From: Erythrobasidium yunnanense
Lineage: Eukaryota; Basidiomycota; Cystobasidiomycetes; Erythrobasidiales; Erythrobasidiaceae
NCBI GenBank assembly: GCA_001600175.1
Contig: BCJC01000007.1
Span: 1 to 64,000, forward strand
Direction of reading: 5' to 3'
Length of the DNA: 64,000 nt
Made by a program: the position numbers and the translations under genes. Below are positions 1-10,659 of the stretch, one piece after another. The notes beneath the pieces were generated by a model that was given only the letters and a program-made list of their open reading frames with translations, had not been told where the DNA came from and ran no database searches. The number at the start of each line of letters is the position of its first letter. Within the stretch, counting starts at the first letter, position 1.

Positions 1-375
1 TGTAAACCCTCTGTAAACCCTCTGTAAACCCTCTGTAAACCCTCTGTAAACCCTCTGTAAACCCTCTGTAAACCCTCTGTCTAAACCCTCTGTAAACCCT
101 CTGTAAACCCTCTGTAACCCTCTTTAAACCCTCTGTAAACCCTCTGTAAACCCTCTGTAAACCCTCTGTAAACCCTCTGTAAACCCTCTGTAAACCCTCT
201 GTAACCCTCTGTAAACCCTCTGTAAACCCTCTGTAAACCCTCTGTAAACCCTCTGTAAACCCTCTGTAAACCCTCTGTAACCCTCTGTAACCCTCTGTAA
301 ACCCTCTGTAAACCCTCTGTAAACCCTCTGTAAACCCTCTGTAAACCCTCTGTAAACCCTCTGTAAACCCTCTGT
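1..375. repeat. 11-nt tandem array, candidate non-canonical telomere
   Basis: The first 375 bases are about 34 head-to-tail copies of the unit CCCTCTGTAAA. Most copies are exactly 11 nt; a few are 10 nt (one A lost, near 108, 199, 283 and 293), one is 13 nt (near 80-90) and one has CTTT for CTGT (near 121). The C-rich strand reads 5'-3' into the contig, so the outward 3' strand would be GAGGGTTTACA repeats, the polarity expected of a telomere at a left chromosome end. The unit looks like CCCTAAA with CTGT inserted. Its position at the very start and the length variants fit telomerase products. An ordinary minisatellite at a contig break is the alternative. Confidence 0.6.
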
Positions 376-2892
376 CTTGACGTCGTCCTGTTTACAGAGA
401 GTTGTGTTGTGACTTACTTGTCCTCCCGTCTTGTTTCCTGCCTGACCGTGAACTTTGTCCTGTTGTGTCACCCTTGTGCAACTGTTCTTGCTGTGACTAA
501 CTTGTTCTCTGTTTTTGTGTGCTTGTTACACTTTTCTTGACGTTTCTGACTGTTTACCGTGCTTTTGTCCTGCTTGTGCTCGCTTGCTTTGCTGTGTGTT
601 TTACGTTTGTTCACTTGTGCTCTCAACCTTGTCAACGCGCTGTACCTTCACCTGTTCTTGTCACTAACAACGTGTGCGTCTCAACTACCAACTTTGCTTC
701 TGCTGTCCGCCTTGCGTGCTTCTGAACTTGTTTGTCTTTGACAACCTTGCTGTCCACACACGCTTGTTTGACCGCTTGTGACGCTGCTTTGTGTTTCGTC
801 GACGTCAGCTGCGCGTCTTTTGCCTGCTCCTGCGCCTCTGTTACTGCTTGTTGACGCCGTCGTGCCGTGACCCTGTAAGTGCAGTGCCAAACGTTGCTTG
901 CTGAGCGTGTACGCCGCCTAAGTAGTACACTTGAGAGCGTGTTGCTTGTGACAACTAACAGCTGTTAGTGAACGTCAGCGCTGTTGCTAGTCCCTCTTAG
1001 TGAACGCAAGAGTACGTCAGTAGCGCCGACAGGCGTGCTGAACAGTCAGAACACAGCCAGCTTTGCCAAGAAGTAGAAGTAAAACCAGCAAGAGCCAAGT
1101 TGACGAGCCAAGCACAGACGAAAGACAGTGAGACGAGAGAAGAAGCGACGTTGTTTTCTGAGACAGCGTAGCCGACTGTGTAGCGTAAGCAAGCCGCTTG
1201 CGTTGCGAGTGCAGTCCGAAAGCAGTCTAGAGTCAGCGGAAGTGAGTGTAGAGCTAGCTTGGAGGTCGCAGGCCAGAGTAAGTTCAGCTTGAGGAGAACT
1301 ACCAGTCCGGACAGCAGAGAAAGCACCTTGTACAAGGTTGACGTAGTAAGCTAGACGGGGGTGTCAAGCGAGCCAGTCTCGGGAAGGTGCAGAAAGTCAG
1401 CTTTAGCCGAGAAGGCGACAGCAGAACGGAGGCAGCGCTGTGGCTGTTAGGCTTGAAGTACGTGAGTAAACAGCTTTGCAGCACGCAAGCCAAGCGGGAA
1501 GGACTGCTGCTCTCCTGAAGCACTAGTATACACAAGCTTTGTTAGTAGTAAGCTCCAGAAGCGCTTCTTTGTCTTTGACTTGAGCTTGAACGGGGTGGTG
1601 AAGCTTTTCAGCGTGCTTCAGCTGCTTCTGGCACCAGCAGTACTGCGGAGCAGAGAGGAGTCGACAGCCGTTCGAGCGCTTTGCTAGAGTCTTCAGGCCA
1701 GGACTCGAGCGTAGAGGAAGAGACAGAAACGCTCGAGCTGTCGTTCGAAAGGTGGTCCGACGTGAGCCGTTGGAGTGCGAGGTGAGGAGCTGCTTCCTCG
1801 CTGGGTTTTAAGTTGCAAGCCTTTTCCTGAACCCGCTGAGCAGTGCCAGCAGTCTTTGCGCACCCCCGAAAGAAACCCTGTGAGCTCGGCCAGCGGCTGC
1901 ACCGTCCAGACCCTCCAGACAGGCAGCCAGAACACAAGCTGACCAGTAGCCTCGTGAAACGCGCTTGAAGCCTGTTTTTGGCGTCGACAGCAGAAAACGA
2001 TAGAGGAGGTCGTTGCGGTCATTTTGGTACCCTTGGCTCCTTCGTAGGACTCGATTCCAGCGAGCTGGAGGCGTTAAAGCTGTACAGGCCAAGTAGATGT
2101 CGCACAGCAAAGCCATTAACATGATTGTTTTCGCGAAATGCTAGCGAATCGATACGTCCAAGAAAATCCGGCAAATTGGCGAGACTGAGCGAAAGTCGAG
2201 AAGGCACCGTGATCCGATGTCTTTTGCCTCAAGCTCTCCAGCGACACAACTTTCTTCACATCACAACGACATATGTCTACTTGTACCAACAGTCTGACCA
2301 GCCAGCCTGAACGCGATTCCGCCGATGCTCTGTTCCGTCCTGATTGTCAAGACGCCCATTCCCTGGTCCTCCCTTGCCATCGACATTCACATCTACTGTC
2401 TCAAATGAAGCTCTCAAAAGCTTATCACACAGCCCGATCTATTCGAAGGTCTAACCATCAGCCCATACACGCATGCGGTCTCGAGGCATTGAGATTCCTT
2501 AGGCGAGTCAGCTGTGACCTTACCACAAGCTCTATAACACACGATGCTTGATACACAACGGAAGTACGATTTATAGCGGTCGCGAACGCAGACCGATATC
2601 ATGCAGTCGAGCTCTCCTGGCTTCTGCAAAGCCTAGTCAACGCTGGAAGATAGACTTCTCAGGTAATGTGACTCTCAGAAGATACGGCAAAGTATCTGTC
2701 TTACGCACAGGAGACTGTCAACAAGCCAGCCTTTCAGGTCCTGAAGCCAGGAGTAAACTCGACATTATTTAGAGAAGCCTGAGAAGCCTGTAAACACTTG
2801 TACGATAGATATATAGAGCAACTGTAACGTCTATGAAGCTAGAGTGCTCCATCATTGCCCAAATTATGTCAATCACCTTGCATCAGCTCGAC
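376..2892. other. subtelomeric gene-free region with strand-bias switch
   Basis: No coding sequence I can recognise. Open frames are short, overlap on several strands and lack known motifs. Composition is striking: from about 480 to 900 the + strand is rich in T and poor in A, full of CTTGT and TGCTT words, while from about 1020 to 1550 it is rich in A and poor in T, full of AGCCAAG-like words. The reversal lies near 960-1000, next to a 16-bp perfect palindrome. After about 1560 the composition becomes ordinary. From 2030 on nothing specific is seen until the DGAT2 start. Confidence 0.55.
954..969. repeat. 16-bp perfect palindrome at the strand-bias switch
   Basis: ACTAACAGCTGTTAGT is its own reverse complement. 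It sits where the A/T bias of the subtelomeric region changes sign. A function (binding site, replication or transcription divergence point) is only a guess. Confidence 0.5.
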
Positions 2893-4673
2893 ATGTCGAC
2901 TACCGAACGCGAAGCTGCTGCAAGGGCAGTCGCAGCATTACACATGGACGATGATGATTCGCAGCAGCTTGCGCCGCCTGCCATGCTGGAGCGAGCCAGC
3001 TCATCGTCGCGCATACAGTCAGTTGACGACATCAGGATTCAGCGCGCAAGCTGAATAACATGAAAACAACCAGACTGGTGCCTCTGAGTGTACCGCCTAA
3101 TCGCAGACTGCAGACTACCATGGTCGTCATCTGGGGCTCAATACTGCCCATCACGCTCTTTCTCTTTCTCTACCTTTGGCAAGCTATCTGACTTCAGAAC
3201 GCCAACGCCATACTAAGACGTCAATCCAGCTCTATTCCGCCTACATGGCCGCTCCTTATCACCTATGTCATTTGGGTCACGTTCGGTGCGCATGACGCTT
3301 CTTCGTAGGCACAGCGCGACCTCTGAGCCAAGCCCTTCCGCAGATACTGCACCAGCAAGAGGAGGCCGACCAAAGGACTGGCTGCGACGAAGTAGAATAT
3401 GGGAGCTCTGGGCAGGTACGTCTTGCACGCGACCCAGACCAAGAGCTGTTCTGACCAATGCTTGCACAGGCTACTTTCCTATCTCATTGATCAAAACAGT
3501 CGACCTCCCTGCAGACAGAAAGTATGTTTTCGGCTATCATCCTCATGGCATCATTGGAATGGGCGCCATCGCCAACTTTGGTACAGAAGGTACACGCTCT
3601 CTGTGTGAATGCTTGCCAGAGCTGATCATCGGGATTGCAGCAACTGGCTTCTCGAAGCTCTTTCCTGGCTTGAAACCGCATCTGCTCACAGTAGGCATCC
3701 TCTCAAGCTCAGATCGTGCCAATTGCTGAAACAATCGCAGCTCACTACAAATTTCCGTCTCCCTTTCTATCGCGACGTTTTGTGAGTCGACACAACATGC
3801 TTAGTGCGATGCTAACTTGTACCTCAGGTTAGCTCTTGGCATATGTAGCGTCTCATACCGCTCCTGCCAGAACATACTGAGGAAAGGTACGTTTGCCTGC
3901 CCTTTGGGTGATCGCACACGCTCAACTCTTTCTCTGTAGGTCCTGGCTCTACTCTCACGATAGTCGTCGGTGGAGCAGCAGAATCACTTTCAGCTCATCC
4001 TGGAACAGCGGATCTCACCCTAAAGCGTCGACTCGGCTTCATTAAGCTTGCTATCCGAGAGGGAGCTGATCTCGTACCAGTCTTTTCGTTTGGCGAGAAC
4101 GATGTGAGTCTGTCAGAAATCTGACTAGCTCTTTCTGATGCTTAGTCCAGATCTTCGCTCAACTGGCAAACGAAAAAGGCACTAAGCTTTACGAAATGCA
4201 GCGTAAATTCCAGAGCGTATTTGGCTTCACTCTGCGTAAGCCATTTTATAACGAACTATTCACAAGCTGAACGCCTCTACAGCCATCTTCCATGGGCGAG
4301 GCATCCTGAATTGTAGATATTGGGGCAAGCGCGATAAGAGAACTAGCTAAGTGTACTTTGCAGACACTGTGGGCTTCCTGCCCTATCGACATCCCATTGT
4401 TTCAGTTGGTATGCATGCTGCGGCTTGTTTTGTTACGCAAAGGTGATGAAGCTCTCTTGCAGTCGGTCGACCAATCCGAGTTCAACAATCAGATAAACCT
4501 TCGATGGAGCAGATGCAGGACGTACAGCAACGCTACATCGCAGAACTGACTCGGTAAGCCTGTCTTCAGATTTGCGAGTAACGCAGCACACTGATCATGT
4601 CTTCAGTATATGGGATGAACACAAGGACGCTTATGCAGTTAACAGAAGGCGTGAGTTAAGTATTGTAGACTAG
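2893..4673 (+). CDS. DGA1: diacylglycerol O-acyltransferase type 2 (DGAT2/Dga1)
   Basis: Makes triacylglycerol from diacylglycerol and acyl-CoA at the ER or lipid droplet. About 11 exons can be joined by homology. The N-terminus carries LVPLSVPPNRRLQT, then a hydrophobic hairpin. The catalytic block YVFGYHPHGIIGMG holds the family HPHG motif (near 3535-3550). It is followed by GFSKLFPGLKPHLLT, the VVGGAAESL block (near 3965), RRLGFIKLAIREGADLVPVF, the PYRHPIVSV block, and the end RRELSIVD before TAG at 4671-4673. Length is about 370 residues, normal for the family. The start at 2893 gives an exon that splices at 3017/3074 into the conserved region; an in-frame ATG at 2833 is also possible. 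The intron 3179-3229 uses a GC donor. Confidence 0.93.
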
Positions 4674-4771
4674 GGAGTTACGAACATTAGGGCGAAGTCG
4701 TTGTAGTTTGTGGTCAGCAGTACCTCTTTCATTCGCTTTCCTACCGTCCATCGAGAAGATTGTTGCCCGTC

Positions 4772-5811
4772 ATGGACGAAATGCAGATGGTGCCGAAAGG
4801 CTTTGATGCAGGTGAGCAACGCCTTGCCGTTCTTGCGCTCCTCTAGAAGAAAAAGCATGACGATGGTCTCAAACTATAGCCAATGCACCGAACAGCGAAG
4901 GTAGGGCATGGAGCTCAGCATGCTTGTGGCTTGATGAAGCTGATACTTGTCTGCAGACATCGAAAAGCAATTTGCAGGTGATCCTGCACACAACAAGCAG
5001 CAATCTTATCAAAGCTGAAATGTTGGCTCGAATCAGTCAAATGCATGGAGCATGCAGAGTAGGTAGCAGTTGACATGTAACAGTCGCACAAGACTCAAGA
5101 GTGTCTGCAGGACCTACTGGAATCTCATCACTGGCATTCAGCCAGCGAAGCTCAAATTGACCAAGTAATACAGCAACGCATAACGTCCAGCGCCGCTCTC
5201 TGATCGCAAGCTTGAACAGACACGACGATGCTCTAGCTTCAACGTTTCTGGAAGCATTCCCTGAATACAAAGAGTCCGAGAAGCTAGCCGTAATCCGAGA
5301 CGACGACATCAAGAGCGTAGCGATGAAGAACAGATGGCGGACGTTCTTCAAGGAATGGGAGAAGACACTTGGTAGGTTCTGATTCTTAAGCCTACACGGC
5401 CGCAACTGACTTGTGCTACTGCAGAGGATTGTACGTCTACCCTCACCAGACAAGACCACTCTCGCTCACAGCGCTGTAGATAACTTTGGCACGCTATTGA
5501 GATCAGACTGCAGGCAAGATTACTCGTAAGTCACGATCTATGCCTTGCTATTGCGCCAGCTCTGACAGTTGCTACAGCGAGTCGAACTCGATTTTCGGTA
5601 CGGCAACCTTCCGTTCATATGGCGCGCAACTGTGCTTACCAATCTCTTGCTAGTTCTGCGGATACAGTTCCTTATCTTCGAAATTCTGCGGAATCGAACG
5701 GGCCTCAACGATCACGTCTATAAGCAGGTATGCAGGTCATAGATTGCTAGTCAAATGCTGGAGTATCTGCTAATTCTACATGTATTCCTGAAGGCCACGA
5801 GCAGTAAATGA
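4772..5811 (+). CDS. PBDC1: PBDC1 family protein (polysaccharide biosynthesis domain, YPL225W-like)
   Basis: A small cytosolic protein family (human PBDC1, yeast YPL225W) of about 150-160 residues. No single long frame exists; the family sequence appears only after removal of about ten short introns. Joined exons give FDAANAPNSEDIEKQFA, VKCMEHAETYWNL, LAVIRDDDIKSVAMKNRW, EDYNFGTLLRSD and VLRIQFLIFEILRNRTGLN, which follow the family order. Exons inferred: 4772-4811, 4880-4900, 4957-4977, 5037-5058, 5111-5164, 5211-5371, 5425-5430, 5480-5525, 5578-5597, 5654-5727, 5794-5811. Three exons in a row are 21-22 nt and one is 6 nt. ATGs at 4781 and 4787 are in the same frame. It starts 98 bp after the DGAT2 stop, on the same strand. 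Confidence 0.85.
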
Positions 5812-5937
5812 TTGCTGACCACGGTCAGGCGGCCACTAGGCAGGTTCACCTGCGTTCCCGGGAATAGCTTCCACAGTTACTCGACGCCACAAGACTACGT
5901 TCATGCTATGACCATTGAAGTGTGTAGCTATAGCGCT

Positions 5938-7435
5938 TCATGAAAGGTTCCACAAGTTGGCAGCGTTGTTTCGGTATACATCGTCTCGAGCCTGCTCGCT
6001 GCCAAATCCAGTGAAGTCCTTGAATTGACCCGTTGCCATGTTGACGACTTGGACGGGAACAGCGCCGTAGTCGGTTCCGAACATCATTTACGACCATGAC
6101 ACATCTGCCAGATTTTCATTCAGCTAGTACAGATGGAATACCCAAGAGACTCCGTACTATATCCAAGGATCCCATAGACCCTGACGAGCAACCAATAGTC
6201 AGACAACCATAGCTGCGTGGACGTTGACAACTCACTGGTGAGGATAGCTTGGCCCGGCTGATTCGTAAAAGAAGCGGTTGCGAATTACATCGTAGACATA
6301 GTCGATAGTTGAAGGAGGCTGTCTGAGAAATCCGACAAGATAGCCAAGCGTGCGATCTAGGGTTGCTGGAAGATCACCGCCAACTTGCGGAACAAGGAAG
6401 CGGATACTGAAGAGCAGGTCAGCCGCGCGGCAATCACCGTGAGCTGCGCGCTCACTTGGTATAGTTGCGAACTAAATCCCGGAAGAACAGATCTGAGAAG
6501 GCCCTTGCTGTATCGGCGAAGAACTCGAGTGTGGACACAACAGTGACATTGGCCAGAGGATTTGCCTCCACGTAGCCAGCGCAGGGAATGTTCAGGTAGG
6601 GCGTTGCCGGGTGAATAAATACAGTCTTATTCGTTTGATTGATGGCGTCCCAGACTGGTGCGTAACGGGGATCACCTGGATAGATCCCTTCACTGTTCGA
6701 GAATGTCGCAAAGCCGACGGCTCCCAAAGTGGTTATGCTGTTATAGCAGAGTTACACGTCAGTCACTGGATCTTGGCGTCGAGAGGATATGTACACTTAC
6801 TGTTGGATTTCTGCCAAAGTCTCCTCGACGAAGGGCAAAGGCAGTACGCCGAAGAAGCTAAAGCGTTCCGGGTAGGTTCGACTTAGATTGGCTGCGAACT
6901 AGGCGGCAGAGTCTCGTCATTACTAGTCAAAGAGGTAACTAGGAGGCTGAGTTCACGAACCTCATTAAGTTGAAAAGCGGTAGAAGCAGTCAAGGAAGCG
7001 TTGTTAAACCTGCCACCCGCGTCAGTAGCAGCTGGAAGCAAAAGATCGAGAAAAGCTGACAGTATATTCGGCGTGGGTGGAGTGAGGATTTGTCGCGTTA
7101 TGTTCAGGCGATCCTGATCCGCGATAGCTTGTGTAGCATTCCAGGTCTGCAAAGGATTGCCTGATGAAGCTTTTAGTGAATTTTTCTGATCCCCAAAGAC
7201 CCGCAGCTCACCGCCCGGTAAAGCTGATCCAAGAAGGGCGCGATAGAAGTCGGGAATAAAATGTCTTCGGTGACAGCCTCAATACAGGGACGCCTGCAGC
7301 AGAATGCGAGGCTTACGAATGGACATCTATCAGACCTGGTGTCTGTGCTGATTGCCTTACGGATATGACATGGCCGTTAGCTGCGCTAGTGATCAGCAGG
7401 AATAGGGCTGGCGCGAGATTGTTTAAGGTGAGCAT
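5938..7435 (-). CDS. secreted amidohydrolase-2 family protein
   Basis: Related to the metal-dependent amidohydrolase-2 family, which includes aminocarboxymuconate-semialdehyde and resorcylate decarboxylases. The N-terminus (from ATG at 7433-7435) has a signal-peptide-like hydrophobic stretch ending near ITSAANG, followed by GLIDVHSHFIPDFYRALL. The DVHSH here is the HxH metal site and is created across an intron. The middle has VGFATFSNSEGIYPGDPRYAP and the FIHPATP block, where the His is a likely metal ligand. The end has MFGTDYG, with the conserved Asp, and finishes NNAANLWNLS. About 400 residues over several exons. The signal peptide suggests secretion, unlike the cytosolic decarboxylases of this family. 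Substrate is unknown. Confidence 0.8.
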
Positions 7436-8177
7436 TCTGTATTGAAACGGTTGATTTGATGAATGAGGACAAGGAAAGAATGCTTAAGGACTGTTCTGGA
7501 GGACCGGATGGGAAGTGGGGCGGGGAAGATCAAACGGGGTAGAGCATAGGACGGTACTCGGCACGGCAGCGAGTATACACTCGAGGTGTGCCGAATATGA
7601 GAGCTTCCGGCACGAAAGGCATAAGCCGATATGGTACATCTGGCAGAATCTGATATTTCAGTGGGGGTTGCCCGGGTGCGGTCGCATCAATATGGCTTGG
7701 CTACTGTTATGTACTATGCCAGCAATTTGACAATAAGCCATGTGCTTTTGCGGAAGTCAGAGGATCATAACAGAATAGAGTTGTTCCTCCGCCGAAAAGT
7801 GCCAGACTCGCTTGGACCGAATTACGAGTGTGCGCAACGTATGCAACAAGCTGCATATACTGGTATCCATATGAGCTGTTCCTGCTATCGTAGAGTCTTA
7901 GAGAAGGTCTTTATTGACGATGTCTTCGTCCTTTACGCGCCGAGAAATTTTGCGCGCCTTGAAGCGTGCCTCGCTGTTGGTGTTGATAGAGATTGTTACA
8001 TGTAGAAAAGGCTTTACTCTTCATCTTCAGCACAATCTTCACTGTCTGCGCAGTTTCTCGGCACGCATCAGCAGTCGCTTCCTTGTTGACAGCACGCTCC
8101 TTCAAAACTTCAGCAACGCGACTTGTGTCTGCTCTATTCGCCCCTTTGAACGGCAGATAAGACAGACTACCTGGTGC
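7436..8177. promoter_or_regulatory. divergent intergenic region
   Basis: 742 bp between two divergent start codons (amidohydrolase, -, and GDP-mannose transporter, +). It must hold both promoters. A 124-codon open frame at 7631-8005 lacks recognisable motifs and is probably chance. I see no specific element. Confidence 0.4.
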
Positions 8178-9944
8178 ATGTCGACTACCACAGCATCGTC
8201 GTACAACAGCAGTCCTACTATCAAACGAATCCCAAGCAGCCCTGGTCTCGCCGGATTTGGATCATCTCTTTCATCCCTCAGCCAGCAGCAACAGCAAGGA
8301 CTGTACGGCAGTGACAATAAAGACAACAGCTACGCGAACATGGCGGATGCAAAGAACGAACAGCTGCCTATGGGAGGCCATTCAATGGGCCAACCTGGTC
8401 TGGGACTCAGCCAAGGCAAAGGGGAATACAGAACAGTAGGCATAGACGACGATGATAGTGTAGGATTGAGGAACGCAGTAGGAAAAGGTGGAGCTGGCCT
8501 GCTCAATGTCCCTGAAGCTGCTCAGCACCCTGCGCTGCCCATTGCGAGCTATTGCTTTTCGAGCATTCTTATGACAGTCGTCAACAAGGTGAGCTTACTC
8601 TGATACTATCTCTTCGTGTTCAGTGTGCTAAATGCTACGCGTTACACGCAGTTCGTGCTGTCTGGGCAGCACTTCACCATGAACTTCCTCCTTCTCACCA
8701 TACAGAGCGTGGTCTGCGTGAGCTGCGTAGTTGTTTGCAAACGTGCAAAGGTGAATACTCTCGTAGCTTCCAATAACAAAGCTGACTTTGCGTCCTATCG
8801 CACAGATCATCACTTTCCGAGATTTCGATAAAGACGACGCGCGCAAATGGTTCCCTGTTTCTTTCATGCTTGTCATGGTCATCTATACCGGTAGCAAGAG
8901 TCTGGTGAGTGTGGCAATGCACCGTTGACGGTATCCGTTGCTGACGCGAGAGCTAGCAATACCTTACGATTCCCGTCTACACCATTTTCAAGAATCTGAC
9001 AATCATCCTGATTGCATATGGCGAGGTGCTCTGGTTCGGTGGTCAGGTCTCTGGCATGACATTGGTCTCTTTCGGCTTGATGGTCCTTTCCTCAATTGTT
9101 GCTGCATGGAACGACATCGCCAAAGTTCTGCTTGGCCCGACAGCAGAGCAATTACTACCGGACTTGGTCGATGCAAACAAGGGGACTGGAAACTCGACAG
9201 CCGGCTACATTTGGATGTTCATCAACTGTGTTGTCAGCGCCGGATACGTACTAGGCATGCGCAAGCGAATCAAGGTCACAAACTTCAAGGTATTTCCGAG
9301 CGATTTCGGCATATTATACGTACGAACGAGGCTGATTAGTATCTGGTTTGCAGGATTGGGACTCGATGTACTACAATAATCTGCTATCTATCCCCGTTCT
9401 GGTGGTCTTCTCGGTCATCTTCGAGACATGGTCAATGGACAACCTAAGGCTGAACTTGTACGTCCATGGACGAATTCAGTCTTGTCTGTTCCAAGCTGAC
9501 CATCAATTACAGCCCCGAAGAGACGCGAACGGTTCTTCTATTCATGATGGCCTTCTCAGGCGCAGCCGCCGTATTCATCTCTTATTCGACAGCATGGTGT
9601 GTACGCACGACAAGTTCGACGACATACAGGTGAGCGTCGTAGCAGCTGATACTAGAAAGATGAACTTGCTGACTTCATATATTTGTTCGCAGCATGGTCG
9701 GATCGCTCAACAAGCTGCCAGTAGCTGCGTCTGGTCTTCTCTTCTTTGGCGATCCTGTCACGTTCTGTTCCGTTGCTGCTATTCTCCTGGGCTTCATCGC
9801 TGGTCTTGTCTATACAGTTGCCAAGCAGGCACAGTCGAACGCGAAGAAGGGTGAGCTTGCAGACCTAGCATATTGGGTAATCAAGACTGACGTCCATCTT
9901 TCTCAGCGAATGGTGCTATAGAGCTTGGCAGCAAGCCTCGATGA
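8178..9944 (+). CDS. VRG4: GDP-mannose transporter (Vrg4/GMT type)
   Basis: Golgi antiporter that brings GDP-mannose into the lumen for mannosylation in exchange for GMP. The first about 130 residues are a soluble N-terminal extension rich in Ser and Gln (SQQQQQG). Then come about ten membrane segments, starting [21 protein letters not shown] and including [20 protein letters not shown] and [10 protein letters not shown]. The family motifs are present: [10 protein letters not shown] (FYNN motif) and GSLNKLP, the usual GALNK nucleotide-sugar motif with Ala to Ser. The C-terminus is [15 protein letters not shown], split by an intron, with TGA at 9942-9944. Several introns, for example directly after VVNK. 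The ATG at 8178 is chosen as the first methionine after the in-frame upstream region. Confidence 0.92.
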
Positions 9945-10659
9945 TTCTCAGCTGCAAAGCTGACAAGTCCAAGCTTAAAGCTGGTTTGGACACGAAGCCC
10001 GACATGCAACTGTCGTTCACGACTGTCACGTTCTAGATAGAGTACTTATTTTGGGCATTAGAAGCTAGTAGCTACCAGCATATGCTGTTTTGTTTTGCAG
10101 GTATACATACCCATCTCCTTTCGCTGGCGCAGACTCATTTTGTCATCGGTCTCATGCGCGTCTAATACATCAGTAGTCGTGAAGTACGATGCCCTCTGTC
10201 TGCATTCAAGCGGTGGTGTTCGATTCTTCATTAGATCTCGCGAGCAAGGAACGACGGCGCGAGCAAGCCTGCCTGACTCGGACTACGCAGCTTGTTCAGA
10301 GAAGAGCTCCAGTCTTTCTCTTCTTCATCGCTCGCTTCGATGATGAGCGGTGATATTCAAGACAAAACGGCCATCTTTACCCGCTTTCCAGGACCTTCTC
10401 GAACTTGTGCCTTAGCCTCGGCTGTCGTTGTCTGCTTTAGCCGGAGAGTAAGAAAAGCGTGGCGGCCAATCATGGGTCGCGAAAATGGGTGGTGCTGTTT
10501 AGCCAGGCCGTGTCGAGACGGAATCGCGGACGCGCGGTGGGGGAGAAGAAGCGATCCAAAATGTCGAAATCGCGAGTTGGCCTTTCTTTCCTTCAGACCA
10601 TTCATTGACAAGAATCATCGCAACTTCCAGCAAACTACACACACATACACACTACAATC
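9945..10659. promoter_or_regulatory. intergenic region upstream of catalase
   Basis: 715 bp containing the 3' end of the transporter transcript and the catalase promoter. The last about 50 bp before the catalase ATG are rich in A and C (ACACACACATACACACTACA), a typical fungal leader. No stress-response motif could be assigned with confidence. Confidence 0.4.

Noticed and set aside
124-471. Open frame on the minus strand coding for repeated GLQRVYRGFTE
   Set aside because: It is only the translation of the 11-nt repeat array; no unique coding sequence.
997-2207. Several minus-strand open frames of 60-110 codons in the subtelomeric region
   Set aside because: They overlap in several frames, lack motifs and mostly lie in the strongly biased sequence, which suppresses stop codons.
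7631-8005. 124-codon + frame upstream of the GDP-mannose transporter
   Set aside because: No motif, no splice logic, and it lies in a divergent promoter region; probably chance.
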